DNA from: Nonomuraea candida
GTDB taxonomy: Bacteria > Actinomycetota > Actinomycetes > Streptosporangiales > Streptosporangiaceae
Length of the DNA: 64,000 nucleotides
Assembly: GCF_000725485.1 (NCBI RefSeq)
Contig: NZ_JOAG01000042.1
Location: 62,001-126,000, forward strand
Direction: 5' to 3'
Of the stretch, positions 56,953-64,000 are shown piece by piece (positions within the stretch are counted from its first letter, which is position 1; every line of letters starts with the position of its first letter). A program made the position numbers and the translations under genes. The notes below the pieces were generated by a model. That model was not told the DNA's origin. It did not search any database and worked only from the letters and a program-made list of their open reading frames with translations.

Positions 56953-57948
56953 TCAGCGCTCGCTGTCGAGGTCGGCCATCGCCTGGCTGGGGTAGCGGTC
57001 GCCCTTGGCCGCGCCGGGCGGGATGAGCTCGTCGATCCGGGCGAGCTCCCCCGCGTCGAAGGAGACCCGCCCGCTGTCGATCATCGTGGCCACCTGGTCC
57101 GGCCGCCGCGCGCCGATGACCGGCACGATGTCCTCCCCCTGCGCCGCGACCCAGGCGATGGCGAGCTGCGCGACGGTGACGCCCTTGGCCGCGGCCAGCT
57201 CCGCCAGCCGCGCGACCAGCGCGCCGTTGTGCTCGCGGTTGGCCCCCTGGAAGCGCGGCAGCGCCGCCCGGGCCCCGCCGAGCGCCCCGCTGCCGCCGAT
57301 CAGCCCGCGGGACAGCACGCCGTACGCGGTGATCCCGATGCCGAGCTCGCGGCACACGGGCCGGATCTCGTCCTCTATGCCCCGGCTGAGCAGCGAGTAC
57401 TCGATCTGCAGGTCGCTGATCGGCGCGACGGCGGCAGCGCGGCGGATCGTCTCGGCCCCGACCTCGCTGAGGCCGATGTGGCGGACGTAGCCCTGCTCGA
57501 CGAGCTCGGCGATCGCGCCGACGGTCTCCTCGACGGGCACGGCCGGGTCGAGCCGGGCCGGGCGGTAGATGTCGACGTGGTCGGTGCCGAGGCGCTGCAG
57601 CGAGTAGGTCAGGAAGTTCCGCACCGAGGCGGGACGGGCGTCGATCCCGCTCATCCGGCCGTCGGGCCCGCGCAGGGCGCCGAACTTGACGGAGAGCACG
57701 ACCTCGTCCCGGTCGCGGCCCTCCAGCGCGCGGCGGATGAGCAGCTCGTTGTGCCCGGAGGCGTAGAAGTCGGCGGTGTCCAGCAGGGTGCCGCCGGCGT
57801 CCAGGTAGGCGTGCAGGACGCGGACGGCTTCGTCCTCGTCCACCTGGCCGTAGACGCCGGACAGGCCCATCCCGCCGAGGGCGGGCGAGGAGACGGTGGG
57901 GCCGGTGCGGCCGAGGCGGCGGGTGGCGAGCGTGGTCGTCGATGTCAT
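56953..57948 (-). CDS. Aldo/keto reductase
   Basis: 331 residues. AKR barrel: catalytic Asp in LLDTADFYASG, Tyr in the same stretch, Lys in VVLSVKFG. The usual catalytic His (YQHR motif) is replaced: the strand reads VDIYRPARLDPAVPVEE. I recall an AKR subgroup with this YRPAR sequence, so it may be natural variation. VRHIGLSEVG and DLQIEYSLLSR are typical of the YhdN/AKR11-13 group. NADPH-dependent reduction of a carbonyl; substrate unknown. Divergent from an XRE regulator over a perfect palindrome. Confidence 0.85.
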   Translation of the reverse strand: MTSTTTLATRRLGRTGPTVSSPALGGMGLSGVYGQVDEDEAVRVLHAYLDAGGTLLDTADFYASGHNELLIRRALEGRDRDEVVLSVKFGALRGPDGRMSGIDARPASVRNFLTYSLQRLGTDHVDIYRPARLDPAVPVEETVGAIAELVEQGYVRHIGLSEVGAETIRRAAAVAPISDLQIEYSLLSRGIEDEIRPVCRELGIGITAYGVLSRGLIGGSGALGGARAALPRFQGANREHNGALVARLAELAAAKGVTVAQLAIAWVAAQGEDIVPVIGARRPDQVATMIDSGRVSFDAGELARIDELIPPGAAKGDRYPSQAMADLDSER

Positions 57949-57994
57949 GCCCTCCACCCTGCGGGCCGCCGCACGCCGGGAGAAGGCCCGGCCC

Positions 57995-58019
57995 AACCAG
58001 GGACAACCTGTCCCTGGTT
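57995..58019. promoter_or_regulatory. Operator between aldo/keto reductase and XRE regulator
   Basis: AACCAGGGACA and TGTCCCTGGTT are perfect 11-bp arms around a 3-bp centre. Located 47 bp from the reductase start and 32 bp from the regulator start. Confidence 0.75.
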
Positions 58020-58050
58020 ACGCGTCATGCGCCGTTCGTACACTGAGGGC

Positions 58051-58896
58051 GTGATCGACCGTGCCGGCCTCGCCGACTTCCTGCGCCGCCGCCGGGAGCT
58101 GCTGCGCCCCGCCGACGTGGGCCTGCCCGCCGGCGTCCGCCGCCGCACGCCCGGCCTGCGGCGCGACGAGGTGGCGCTGCTGGCGGGCATGTCCAGCGAC
58201 TACTACGCCCGGCTGGAGCAGTGCCGGGGCGCGAACCCGTCCGGGCCCATCGTCGCCTCCCTGGCCCGCGCGCTCCGCTGCGACCTGGACGAGCGCGACC
58301 ACCTCTTCCACCTGGCCGGCCTGACGCCGCCGGCCCGCCGCGCCGGACGGCACATCCGCCCCGGCCTGATCAGCCTGGCCGACCGGCTCACCGACGTGCC
58401 CGTCGCCATCTGCACCGACCTGCACGAGGCGCTGTGGCACAACGCCCTCGCCGACGTGGTGCTGGGCCCGCTGGAGCAGCGTACGGGCCTGGACCGCTAC
58501 GTCCCGTGGCGCTGGTTCACCGAGCCCGGCTTCCGTGACCGCTCCCCCGAGGAGGACTGGCCCCGGCTCTCGGCCTCGACCGTCAGCGACCTGCGGGCGA
58601 CGTACTCGCGGCGGGCCGGCGACGACGACGTCGTGGAGCTGGTGCACGCGCTGCTGGAGCACAGCGCGGAGTTCCGCGAGCTGTGGGAGCGGCACGAGGT
58701 CGCGGTCCGCCGCTTCGACCGCAAGCGGCGGCTGCACCCGGAGGTCGGCGTCCTGGACCTGACCTGCGAGGTGCTGCTCACGCCGGAGGCGGACCTCAAG
58801 GTGCTGGCGTTCTTCCCGGTGGAGGGCACGGACACGCGCGAGAAGCTGGAGCTGCTGCGCGTCATCGGGACGCAGAGCTTCCGCACGACCGCCTGA
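58051..58896 (+). CDS. XRE-family regulator with MmyB-like ligand domain
   Basis: 281 residues from GTG 58051; a TACACT box seven bases upstream suggests a leaderless transcript (ATG 58027 is an alternative). Helix-turn-helix: RRRTPGLRRDEVALLAGMSSDYYARLEQCRG. The C-terminal domain (DLHEALWHNALADVVLGPL, DVVELVHALLEHSAEFRELWERHEV) is the MmyB-like PAS-related fold. These proteins typically control a divergent oxidoreductase, as here. Confidence 0.85.
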   Translation: MIDRAGLADFLRRRRELLRPADVGLPAGVRRRTPGLRRDEVALLAGMSSDYYARLEQCRGANPSGPIVASLARALRCDLDERDHLFHLAGLTPPARRAGRHIRPGLISLADRLTDVPVAICTDLHEALWHNALADVVLGPLEQRTGLDRYVPWRWFTEPGFRDRSPEEDWPRLSASTVSDLRATYSRRAGDDDVVELVHALLEHSAEFRELWERHEVAVRRFDRKRRLHPEVGVLDLTCEVLLTPEADLKVLAFFPVEGTDTREKLELLRVIGTQSFRTTA

Positions 58897-58917
58897 CCCG
58901 CCCGGAACCTCGAGGGC

Positions 58918-59988
58918 CTACCGGTGTGACGCCCCCGCGTTGCCGCGTACCGGCTCCCTGAGCCGCTCGCCCGCCCTGCGGCGCAGGTGGTAGGAGGCGG
59001 TGGCGACGGCGAGCGCGCCGCCCCAGATCGGCCAGAAGCACTCGGGCAGCCACGCGCCCCACTCGTCCCAGGCGAACCGCCCCCCGAGCGTCCACCTGAT
59101 GTACGTCAGCCCGGCCACGGTGATGATGATCGAGACGAACCCGGCCGGGATGACCGCCAGCAGGGGCGGCACCCGCCGGCCGCCCAGCCCCGGCAGCAGG
59201 CGCGGGAACACCTCGCCCCACCGCTGGGTCAGCCCGAGGGTGAGCACGCCGCCGAACGCGCCGAACGTCGCCAGATAGGCCCCCGCCAGCCACAACCCGT
59301 CCTCGCCCGCGGCCAGGAACTCCCGGCTCACGCCGAGCGGGATGCCCAGCGCCCAGGCCCACCGGGTGGCGCAGTACAGCAGCGGCACGGCGACCGCCAC
59401 GTACACGGCCCGCCGTCCCCGTTCCGGCGTGAACCAGCGCGCCCCTCCCTGCCGCCGCCCGCACTCCAGCGCCGCGGCGGCCAGCAGCAGCCCGCCGAGC
59501 ACGCACACGAGCTGGTTGAGCACCGGCCACGGCCAGGCGTCGGCGAAGGTCGCGCCGCCCAGGCCCCAGCCGAACAGCGGCGCGACCAGGAGCAGCGGCG
59601 TGTAGGCGACGCCCATCATCACCCGCGAGTCGGGGATCACCAGGACCAGCAGCACGGCGATCGGCCAGGCGAACACCAGCGGCAGCCGCCCGCCGCCGCG
59701 ACGCGCCGGCGGGACCCGGCCGCCGTCCCCGCGCACGAGCGGAGGCCGGCCTCCTCCGCGCGCCAGGGCCAGCGCCGTGGCGGCGGTGAGAAGGGCGAAG
59801 GCGGCGACGAACCAGCCGAAGCCCGGTGTGGTCGCGGCCAGGATGGACAGTGCCCCGTCCGGGTCGGGATCGGAGGCGCCCCACGGGTAACCGGGCAGGC
59901 CGAGCGCCCACGCCGTACCCAGGAGGCCGTAGACCAGCGCCCACAGCGCCGCCGCGTGCCCCCACCGGACGAACTCGAGAATCTTCAT
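58918..59988 (-). CDS. Polytopic membrane protein of unknown function
   Basis: 356 residues from ATG 59988, with about nine hydrophobic segments and an Arg-rich cytoplasmic tail. Not recognised. The loop RGGGRPPLVRGDGGRVPPARRGGG is low-complexity. Divergent from the two-component system across three identical palindromes, so it is probably its main target. Confidence 0.7.
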   Translation of the reverse strand: MKILEFVRWGHAAALWALVYGLLGTAWALGLPGYPWGASDPDPDGALSILAATTPGFGWFVAAFALLTAATALALARGGGRPPLVRGDGGRVPPARRGGGRLPLVFAWPIAVLLVLVIPDSRVMMGVAYTPLLLVAPLFGWGLGGATFADAWPWPVLNQLVCVLGGLLLAAAALECGRRQGGARWFTPERGRRAVYVAVAVPLLYCATRWAWALGIPLGVSREFLAAGEDGLWLAGAYLATFGAFGGVLTLGLTQRWGEVFPRLLPGLGGRRVPPLLAVIPAGFVSIIITVAGLTYIRWTLGGRFAWDEWGAWLPECFWPIWGGALAVATASYHLRRRAGERLREPVRGNAGASHR

Positions 59989-60026
59989 GTACGGCAGCCT
60001 CGCGCCGCGGGCGCCCCGCGGCACAG

Positions 60027-60124
60027 ATGCCGTTCGGCATGAGTCGCGCCCCGCGGAGGTGCCGTTCGGCACCCGCGGCGAGCGCGCCGGGCACGTAGCC
60101 GCCCGTGGAGGTGCCGTTCGGCAT
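60027..60124. promoter_or_regulatory. Three palindromic operators upstream of two-component system
   Basis: ATGCCGTTCGGCAT (60027-60040), GTGCCGTTCGGCAC (60059-60072) and GTGCCGTTCGGCAT (60111-60124). The core TGCCGTTCGGCA is identical in all three. Spacings of 32 and 52 bp are close to 3 and 5 helical turns, so bound dimers would lie on one face of the DNA. Confidence 0.75.
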
Positions 60125-60162
60125 CTGCGGCCGGGCGCGCCCGGGCGCGTATCGTCGCTCGG

Positions 60163-61326
60163 GTGAACGTGCTCCCGGTCCTGTCCTTCCTGTCCGCCGC
60201 CGCGGTGGCGGCCGCGGCGGCGTTCCGGCCGCAGCTCAGGTCACGGCTCAGGTCACGGCTCGGGTCACGGCTCGGGTCACGGCTCGGGTCACGGCTCGGG
60301 TCACGCCTGCCCTGGCCGGTCCTCGCGGTCGCGGCGCTGTCCCTGGCCACCACGCTCGCGCACGCCGCCGCCGGGGCGGCCCGCACCGGGCCGGGCTACG
60401 AGCTGCTCGGGATGGCCGAGAGCGTCGTCCTGATGGGGCTGGCCGGCCTGGTGACCCGGTACGCGCCGCCCCGGCGGGCCGTGCCCGCCGCGCTCGCCGC
60501 GGGGATGGCCTCGTCCATGTGGATGCTGCGCTTCTTCGTCCCCGCGTCGCCGCTGGAGGCGGTGGGGGTGTGCGCGTTCTGGGGCCTGGGGGCGCTCCTG
60601 GCCGCCGGGGCGGGCAACCACCTGCGCTCGGTCCAGGCCCGGCAGGAGCGGGCGGTGGCCGACGCGCGCACCGAGCTGCGGTTGCGGCTCGCCAGGGACC
60701 TGCACGACTTCGTCGCCCACGACATCAGCGAGATGATCGCGTACGCGCAGGCCGGCGGAATCGCGGGAGATCCCCGGCAGGCGCTCGAACGCGTCGAGGC
60801 GGCCGGGCAGCGGGCCATGTCGATGCTGGACCGTACGCTGGACATGCTCCACCACGACCGGCCCCGCACCCCGGCCGGCGACCTGGACGGCATCCGCGAG
60901 GCCGCCGAACGCTTCTCCGCCGCGGGCCCCGCCCGCGTGCGCCTGAGCATGCGCGCGCCCGCCGAGGTCCCGGCGGAGACGGCGGCGCTGGCCTACCGGA
61001 TCGTGATCGAGGGCCTGACCAACATCCGGCGGCACGCCCCGCACGCCGGCCGGGCCGACCTGGGCATCAGCGCCGCGGACGGCGTCCTGGAGATCACGCT
61101 GACCAACGACGGGGTGAGCCGGACGCCCGGCGACCGGCACGGCGGCGGCTCCGGGCTGGCCGGGCTGACGACGCTCGTCCGGGAACAGGGCGGCGAGCTG
61201 GTGTCGCGGGCCGTACCGGACGGGTGGTCGCTGGCGGCCCGCCTGCCGCTGGCACAATCGGCCGGGTGGCCATCCGCATCCTCATCGCCGACGACCAGGA
61301 AGGCATCCGGAGCGCCTTCCGGATGA
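60163..61326 (+). CDS. NarL-type sensor histidine kinase
   Basis: 387 residues from GTG 60163. Four to five membrane segments in the first ~160 residues, then HisKA_3 (LRLARDLHDFVAHDISEMI), N-box LTNIRRHAP and G-box GGGSGLAGL. After the first membrane helix a cytoplasmic basic loop is built from a 12-bp repeat (GSRL, ~5 copies). The frame runs 61 bp into the response-regulator gene, an unusually long overlap. Probably senses a membrane or envelope signal. Confidence 0.85.
   Translation: MNVLPVLSFLSAAAVAAAAAFRPQLRSRLRSRLGSRLGSRLGSRLGSRLPWPVLAVAALSLATTLAHAAAGAARTGPGYELLGMAESVVLMGLAGLVTRYAPPRRAVPAALAAGMASSMWMLRFFVPASPLEAVGVCAFWGLGALLAAGAGNHLRSVQARQERAVADARTELRLRLARDLHDFVAHDISEMIAYAQAGGIAGDPRQALERVEAAGQRAMSMLDRTLDMLHHDRPRTPAGDLDGIREAAERFSAAGPARVRLSMRAPAEVPAETAALAYRIVIEGLTNIRRHAPHAGRADLGISAADGVLEITLTNDGVSRTPGDRHGGGSGLAGLTTLVREQGGELVSRAVPDGWSLAARLPLAQSAGWPSASSSPTTRKASGAPSG
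60239..60307 (+). repeat. In-frame 12-bp tandem repeat in sensor kinase
   Basis: Five full copies and one partial copy of GGTCACGGCTC[A/G] encode (R/G)SRL units between the first two membrane segments. Confidence 0.85.
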
Positions 61327-61994
61327 TCCTCGACGCCCAGCCCGACATGACGGTGGTGGCCGAGGCCGCCGACGGCCGTGCCGCGATCGACACGGCCACG
61401 GCGATCCGCCCGGACGTCGTGCTCGCCGACATCCGCATGCCCGCCGCCGACGGCATCGAGGTCACCCGCGCCCTGGCCGGCACCGGCATCCGCGTCGTGA
61501 TCGTCACCACGTTCGGCCACGACGAGTACGTTCACGCCGCGCTCCGGCACGGCGCCGACGGCTTCATCCTCAAACGCTCCGGCCCCGCCCTGCTCGTCGA
61601 GGCCGTCCGGGCGGCGATGAACGGCGACATGCTGATCAGCCCGCAACTCACCGTACGCCTGCTCCGCGACCGCCCCCACCCGCCCGCACCACACACCCCG
61701 CCGCACACCGCACCACACACCGCACCGCACACCGCGACCCCCGGCGCGACCCCCGACGCGACCCCCGACGCGACCCCATGGGACGCGTCCCCGGACATCG
61801 TCCTCACCGAACGCGAGACCGAGATCGTCACCATGGTCGCCCACGGCAAGACCAACGCCGAGATCGCGGCGGAGCTCTTCCTCTCCCCCGGCACGGTCAA
61901 GAACCACATCGCCACCATCCAGCGCAAGACCGGCACCCGCAACCGCGTCGCCATAGCCTCCTGGGCCTGGTCCACCGGCAGAGCCCGACCCTGA
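61266..61994 (+). CDS. LuxR/NarL-type response regulator
   Basis: 242 residues from GTG 61266, inside the kinase gene. Receiver domain: ILIADDQEGIR, phosphoacceptor in VVLADIRMPAADGIEV (Asp ~55), VTTFGHDEYV and ILKRSGP. C-terminal GerE HTH (LTERETEIVTMVAHGKTNAEIAAELFLSPGTVKNHIATIQRKTG). The linker is expanded by a Pro/His/Thr repeat (APHTAPHT, ATPDATPDATP; 61684-61780). Likely binds the three TGCCGTTCGGCA sites upstream of its own operon. Confidence 0.9.
   Translation: MAIRILIADDQEGIRSAFRMILDAQPDMTVVAEAADGRAAIDTATAIRPDVVLADIRMPAADGIEVTRALAGTGIRVVIVTTFGHDEYVHAALRHGADGFILKRSGPALLVEAVRAAMNGDMLISPQLTVRLLRDRPHPPAPHTPPHTAPHTAPHTATPGATPDATPDATPWDASPDIVLTERETEIVTMVAHGKTNAEIAAELFLSPGTVKNHIATIQRKTGTRNRVAIASWAWSTGRARP
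61684..61780 (+). repeat. Low-complexity repeat in response-regulator linker
   Basis: Twelve-base units of CACACCGCACC type and then CGACCCCCGACG type encode PHTA and PDAT repeats between the receiver and DNA-binding domains. In frame. Confidence 0.65.
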
Positions 61995-62102
61995 CCGCGC
62001 CCACCCCTCGCCCTCGCCCCTCGCCCTCGTTTCGACCGCCGGCCCGACCGCCGGAGTCCGTTCAGACCTGGAACCCCGGCAGCCGTCCGCAGCGCTTCAC
62101 GC

Positions 62103-63353
62103 TCATGACAGCACGCGATCAGGACTGTCCAGCCAGACCCGCTGTCCCGCGGGCGCGACCGTCATGCCGAACCGCTCGCGGCCGGGCTCGCCCCAGGCCA
62201 CCCACCGGAAGTAGGCCTCGACGACCTCCTCCCACAACGGCCGCTCCCCCACCTGATAGACCTCGAACTCCTCATCCCCGGGCCGCCACTTCACCGTCCC
62301 CCACGAATACGGATCATCCGGGTCGGACAACCACAACCGGAACAGCTCCCCGTCCTCGTCCCGGCCGACCGCACTCGCCGACGTGAGCCCGGTCAACGCC
62401 GAGATCGCCAGCCCCGCGCCGGCCGGGGCGTACCCGATCGTGCGCGGATCGACGGACGTGGCCAGCCACCGCCTGTCCTCCGGGCGCCGCGCGGCCCGCC
62501 CCTCCGGCTCCCGCTGGGAGCGCATCCTCATGTACGCCGCCGGACCGGGAAACCGGCCGTGCGCGATGCCGTCCGGCATCACCACCAGCCGCAGCGCCAA
62601 GCCGTCACCGAAGCCGGGATCATACGGCAGCACGATCACCCCGCCCGGCCGGGTCTGCGCGACCCACGCGTGGGGCACGTGACGGATGCCGCAGCTGACG
62701 TGCACCCGGTCGAAGGGCGCCCGCTCCGGACATCCCTCCGCGCCGTCGCCCCGCACCAGGTGCGGCCGGCCCCCGATCGCCGCCAGGTTCCCGACCGCCT
62801 GCCCCACCACCGTCGCGAGGTCCCCGGCCGCCTGCTCCGCCACCGCCGCCAGATTCCTGCCCGCCTGCTCCGCCACCGCCGCCAGATTCCTGCCCGCCTG
62901 CTCCGCCACCGCCGCGTCCACCTCGACGGACGTCACCGCGCCCGCCGGACCGGCCAACCGGCACAGCAGCGCGGCCGTCCACCCGGTGCCCGTGCCCACC
63001 TCCAGCACGCGGTGCCCGGGCTCGACGGCCAGCCACTCCAGCAGGTCCGCGACGGTGCTCGGCGCGGAGAGCGACGAGGTGTAGTCGCCCGTCCCGTCCC
63101 GGAGGTCGGTGGCGCCGTCGTCGAGCTGGGTGATGACCGGGGTGTCGGCGTAGGCGGCGGCCTCCCAGTCCCGCGGGTCGGCCTCCCGGTCGATGACGCG
63201 TACGCCGCCGTCGTCCGTGGTCACCAGCGCGACCTGCGGTACGAACAGGTGGCGGGGCACGGCGCGGAAGGCGTCACGTACCCGCTCGCCGGGAGAAGAG
63301 ACGGCGCCGACCGCGCGGAGCATCGCCTCCACCCGCTCGAGGTGAGCGGTCAC
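62103..63353 (-). CDS. PIMT-like peptide methyltransferase of RiPP-maturation type
   Basis: 416 residues from GTG 63353, overlapping the stop of the small peptide gene (GTGA). N-terminal VRDAFRAVPRHLFVP, then DYTSSLSAPSTVADLLEWL and the SAM motif VLEVGTGTGWTAALLCRL, as in protein-L-isoaspartate methyltransferases. The ~190-residue C-terminal domain (KWRPGDEEFEVYQVGERPLWEEVVEAYFRWVAWGEPGRERFGMTV) resembles methyltransferases of ATP-grasp/FxLD peptide systems. A 33-bp repeat inserts extra AVAEQAGRNLA units after SAM motif II. Probably methylates Asp residues of the coupled peptide. Confidence 0.75.
   Translation of the reverse strand: MTAHLERVEAMLRAVGAVSSPGERVRDAFRAVPRHLFVPQVALVTTDDGGVRVIDREADPRDWEAAAYADTPVITQLDDGATDLRDGTGDYTSSLSAPSTVADLLEWLAVEPGHRVLEVGTGTGWTAALLCRLAGPAGAVTSVEVDAAVAEQAGRNLAAVAEQAGRNLAAVAEQAAGDLATVVGQAVGNLAAIGGRPHLVRGDGAEGCPERAPFDRVHVSCGIRHVPHAWVAQTRPGGVIVLPYDPGFGDGLALRLVVMPDGIAHGRFPGPAAYMRMRSQREPEGRAARRPEDRRWLATSVDPRTIGYAPAGAGLAISALTGLTSASAVGRDEDGELFRLWLSDPDDPYSWGTVKWRPGDEEFEVYQVGERPLWEEVVEAYFRWVAWGEPGRERFGMTVAPAGQRVWLDSPDRVLS
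62831..62914 (-). repeat. In-frame 33-bp tandem repeat in methyltransferase
   Basis: Copies at 62831-62863 and 62864-62896 and a partial third encode AVAEQAGRNLA next to SAM motif II. Diverged copies appear to continue (QAAGDLATVVGQAVGNLA). Confidence 0.8.
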
Positions 63354-63535
63354 GTCCCCTGCCCGTCCTTGCCGCCGCCCTCGCCACCCGCATCGCCCTT
63401 CCCACCCGCGTCGCCCCCGCCCCCCGCGTTGCCCTTGCCTCCGCCATGCCGCCCGCCGCGCTGGCTGTCGCCCGTAGGCGCGCCCGGCTTGAACGGCTCG
63501 TCCCGCTTCTGTCCGCCCTGGTGCTTGCCGCCCAT
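63350..63535 (-). CDS. 61-residue Gly/Lys/Asp-rich peptide, candidate modified-peptide precursor
   Basis: 61 residues with a strong ribosome site (GGAGGA four bases before the ATG) and a GTGA overlap with the methyltransferase. The N-terminal half (MGGKHQGGQKRDEPFKPG) is basic and could be a leader. The C-terminal half is nearly all Gly, Lys, Asp, Glu and Ala, in GGDAGGKGDAGGEGGG-type repeats ending KDGQGT, with Asp-Gly and Asp-Ala steps prone to isoaspartate or aspartimide formation. It has no cysteine, and its only threonines are T21 and the C-terminal residue. A substrate of the coupled methyltransferase is the best guess. Confidence 0.6.
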   Translation of the reverse strand: MGGKHQGGQKRDEPFKPGAPTGDSQRGGRHGGGKGNAGGGGDAGGKGDAGGEGGGKDGQGT

Positions 63536-63681
63536 ACGTCCTCCTCCGCGCGAGCAGTCGCCCGTTCGTCATCACCAGGGAGCAGCATCACTCCCTGTGC
63601 GGCCATCGTCACCCATGGGGGCGGCCCGGACCCAGCGCATCCGTTGTCCACGAATTGTCGACGCGCTGGCGTCGCCACCGG
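63536..63681. other. Intergenic region upstream of peptide gene
   Basis: 146 bp containing the promoter for the peptide/methyltransferase pair. I see no palindrome or hairpin worth naming. Confidence 0.3.
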
Positions 63682-64000
63682 TCAGGATTCGGGCAGGAGC
63701 GACAGCAGCGCGCGGTGATAGGCCGCCTGGACGGGCGGGATCGAATCCAGCCGGATCCGCTCATCGGTGGCGTGCAGGCCCCGGTAGTCGACCCCGAACC
63801 CGGCGACGGCGGGGATGCCGAACCCTGCCAGGTAGTTGCCGATGTTGGAAGGTCCCGCCACCTTGGGCCGAGGACTGAGCCCCACGGCGTGCGCCGCCGC
63901 CAGCACCGCCGCGCGCAGCGGCTCATCCGCCGGCAGCGCGAAGGCCGGCCAGCGCGTGGTGACGTCCAGACCGGTCGAGGACGTGCCCGGCCAGGCCGCG
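63682..64000 (-). CDS. M20-family peptidase, C-terminal part, cut by window edge
   Basis: The frame stays open to the right edge; 105 codons are visible. The sequence (VAGPSNIGNYLAGFGIPAVAG, FGVDYRGLHATDERIRLDSI) is the C-terminal catalytic-domain end of ArgE/DapE/CPG2-type metallopeptidases, including the metal-ligand His in GLHATDE. It lies upstream of the peptide gene in the same direction, 146 bp away, so cotranscription is uncertain. Confidence 0.75.
   Translation of the reverse strand, partial: AAWPGTSSTGLDVTTRWPAFALPADEPLRAAVLAAAHAVGLSPRPKVAGPSNIGNYLAGFGIPAVAGFGVDYRGLHATDERIRLDSIPPVQAAYHRALLSLLPES

Noticed and set aside
53666..58006. Very long minus-strand open frame across the sugar permease, unknown protein and AKR genes
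   Set aside because: It reads antisense to clearly coding genes; apart from the AKR part (56953-57948) its translation is Arg/Gly/Pro/His-rich with no domain, as expected for a shadow frame in high-GC DNA.
1..64000. tRNA or rRNA genes and insertion sequences
   Set aside because: No T-loop or anticodon-arm pattern, ribosomal sequence, transposase or terminal inverted repeat was recognised on either strand.

Overview
The window is very GC-rich DNA with many GTG and some TTG starts, 1- to 14-bp overlaps between cotranscribed genes, several probable leaderless promoters, and actinobacterial family versions throughout (SigE-type ECF factor, PucR regulator, F420-type monooxygenases, CUT1 sugar importer with no ATPase of its own). 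This points to a large-genome actinomycete. Streptosporangiales such as Nonomuraea is my best guess, mainly from the style of the CHAP protein; this is inference. The window is dense chromosome with no rRNA, tRNA, IS element, prophage or CRISPR that I can see.

Layout. 1-5.6 kb: a thioredoxin-reductase-like flavoprotein (cut by the left edge) coupled to a cyclic-nucleotide-binding histidine kinase, then an AbgT transporter plus M20 peptidase that look like an aminobenzoyl-glutamate uptake and cleavage pair. 5.7-8 kb: divergent ROK repressor and MFS exporter. 8.1-30 kb and 36-42 kb: a scattered CoA-thioester catabolic region: two luciferase-like monooxygenases, two AMP-forming ligases, one NDP-forming ligase, a paired acyl-CoA dehydrogenase, SDRs, cyclase, isochorismatase-fold protein, VOC and DUF35 proteins, a branched-chain-amino-acid-type ABC importer and a zinc alcohol dehydrogenase. 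Six promoters here share one 16-bp palindrome (CCAAGCG-NN-CGCTTGG type), so they probably form one regulon. Embedded in it are a Ser/Thr kinase and a CHAP-domain protein.

31.5-35.3 kb is a lower-GC patch: a LuxR-type regulator, a small orphan protein and a RarD-like permease are intact, but a proC-like gene and a DAO-family oxidase each carry an internal deletion and frameshift. 42.4-50.4 kb holds small regulated units: cupin/ArsR-rhodanese, MMPL/TetR, and a SigE-type sigma factor with a divergent target that share mirror-image promoters. 50.4-54.7 kb is a ROK-controlled carbohydrate operon (Gfo/Idh/MocA enzyme, binding protein, two permeases). 54.8-62 kb: an unrecognised 704-residue protein, an aldo/keto reductase with an XRE regulator, and a two-component system divergent from a membrane protein over three copies of a perfect palindrome. 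62-64 kb: a PIMT-like peptide methyltransferase coupled to a 61-residue Gly/Lys/Asp-rich peptide, then the end of an M20 peptidase.

Two things run through the whole window. First, tandem repeats whose unit is a multiple of three sit inside otherwise globular enzymes at ten or more places. Second, unusually clear palindromic operators lie at most divergent promoters. The most unusual genes are the LivH-LivM-LivF single-chain ABC transporter and the peptide/methyltransferase pair.
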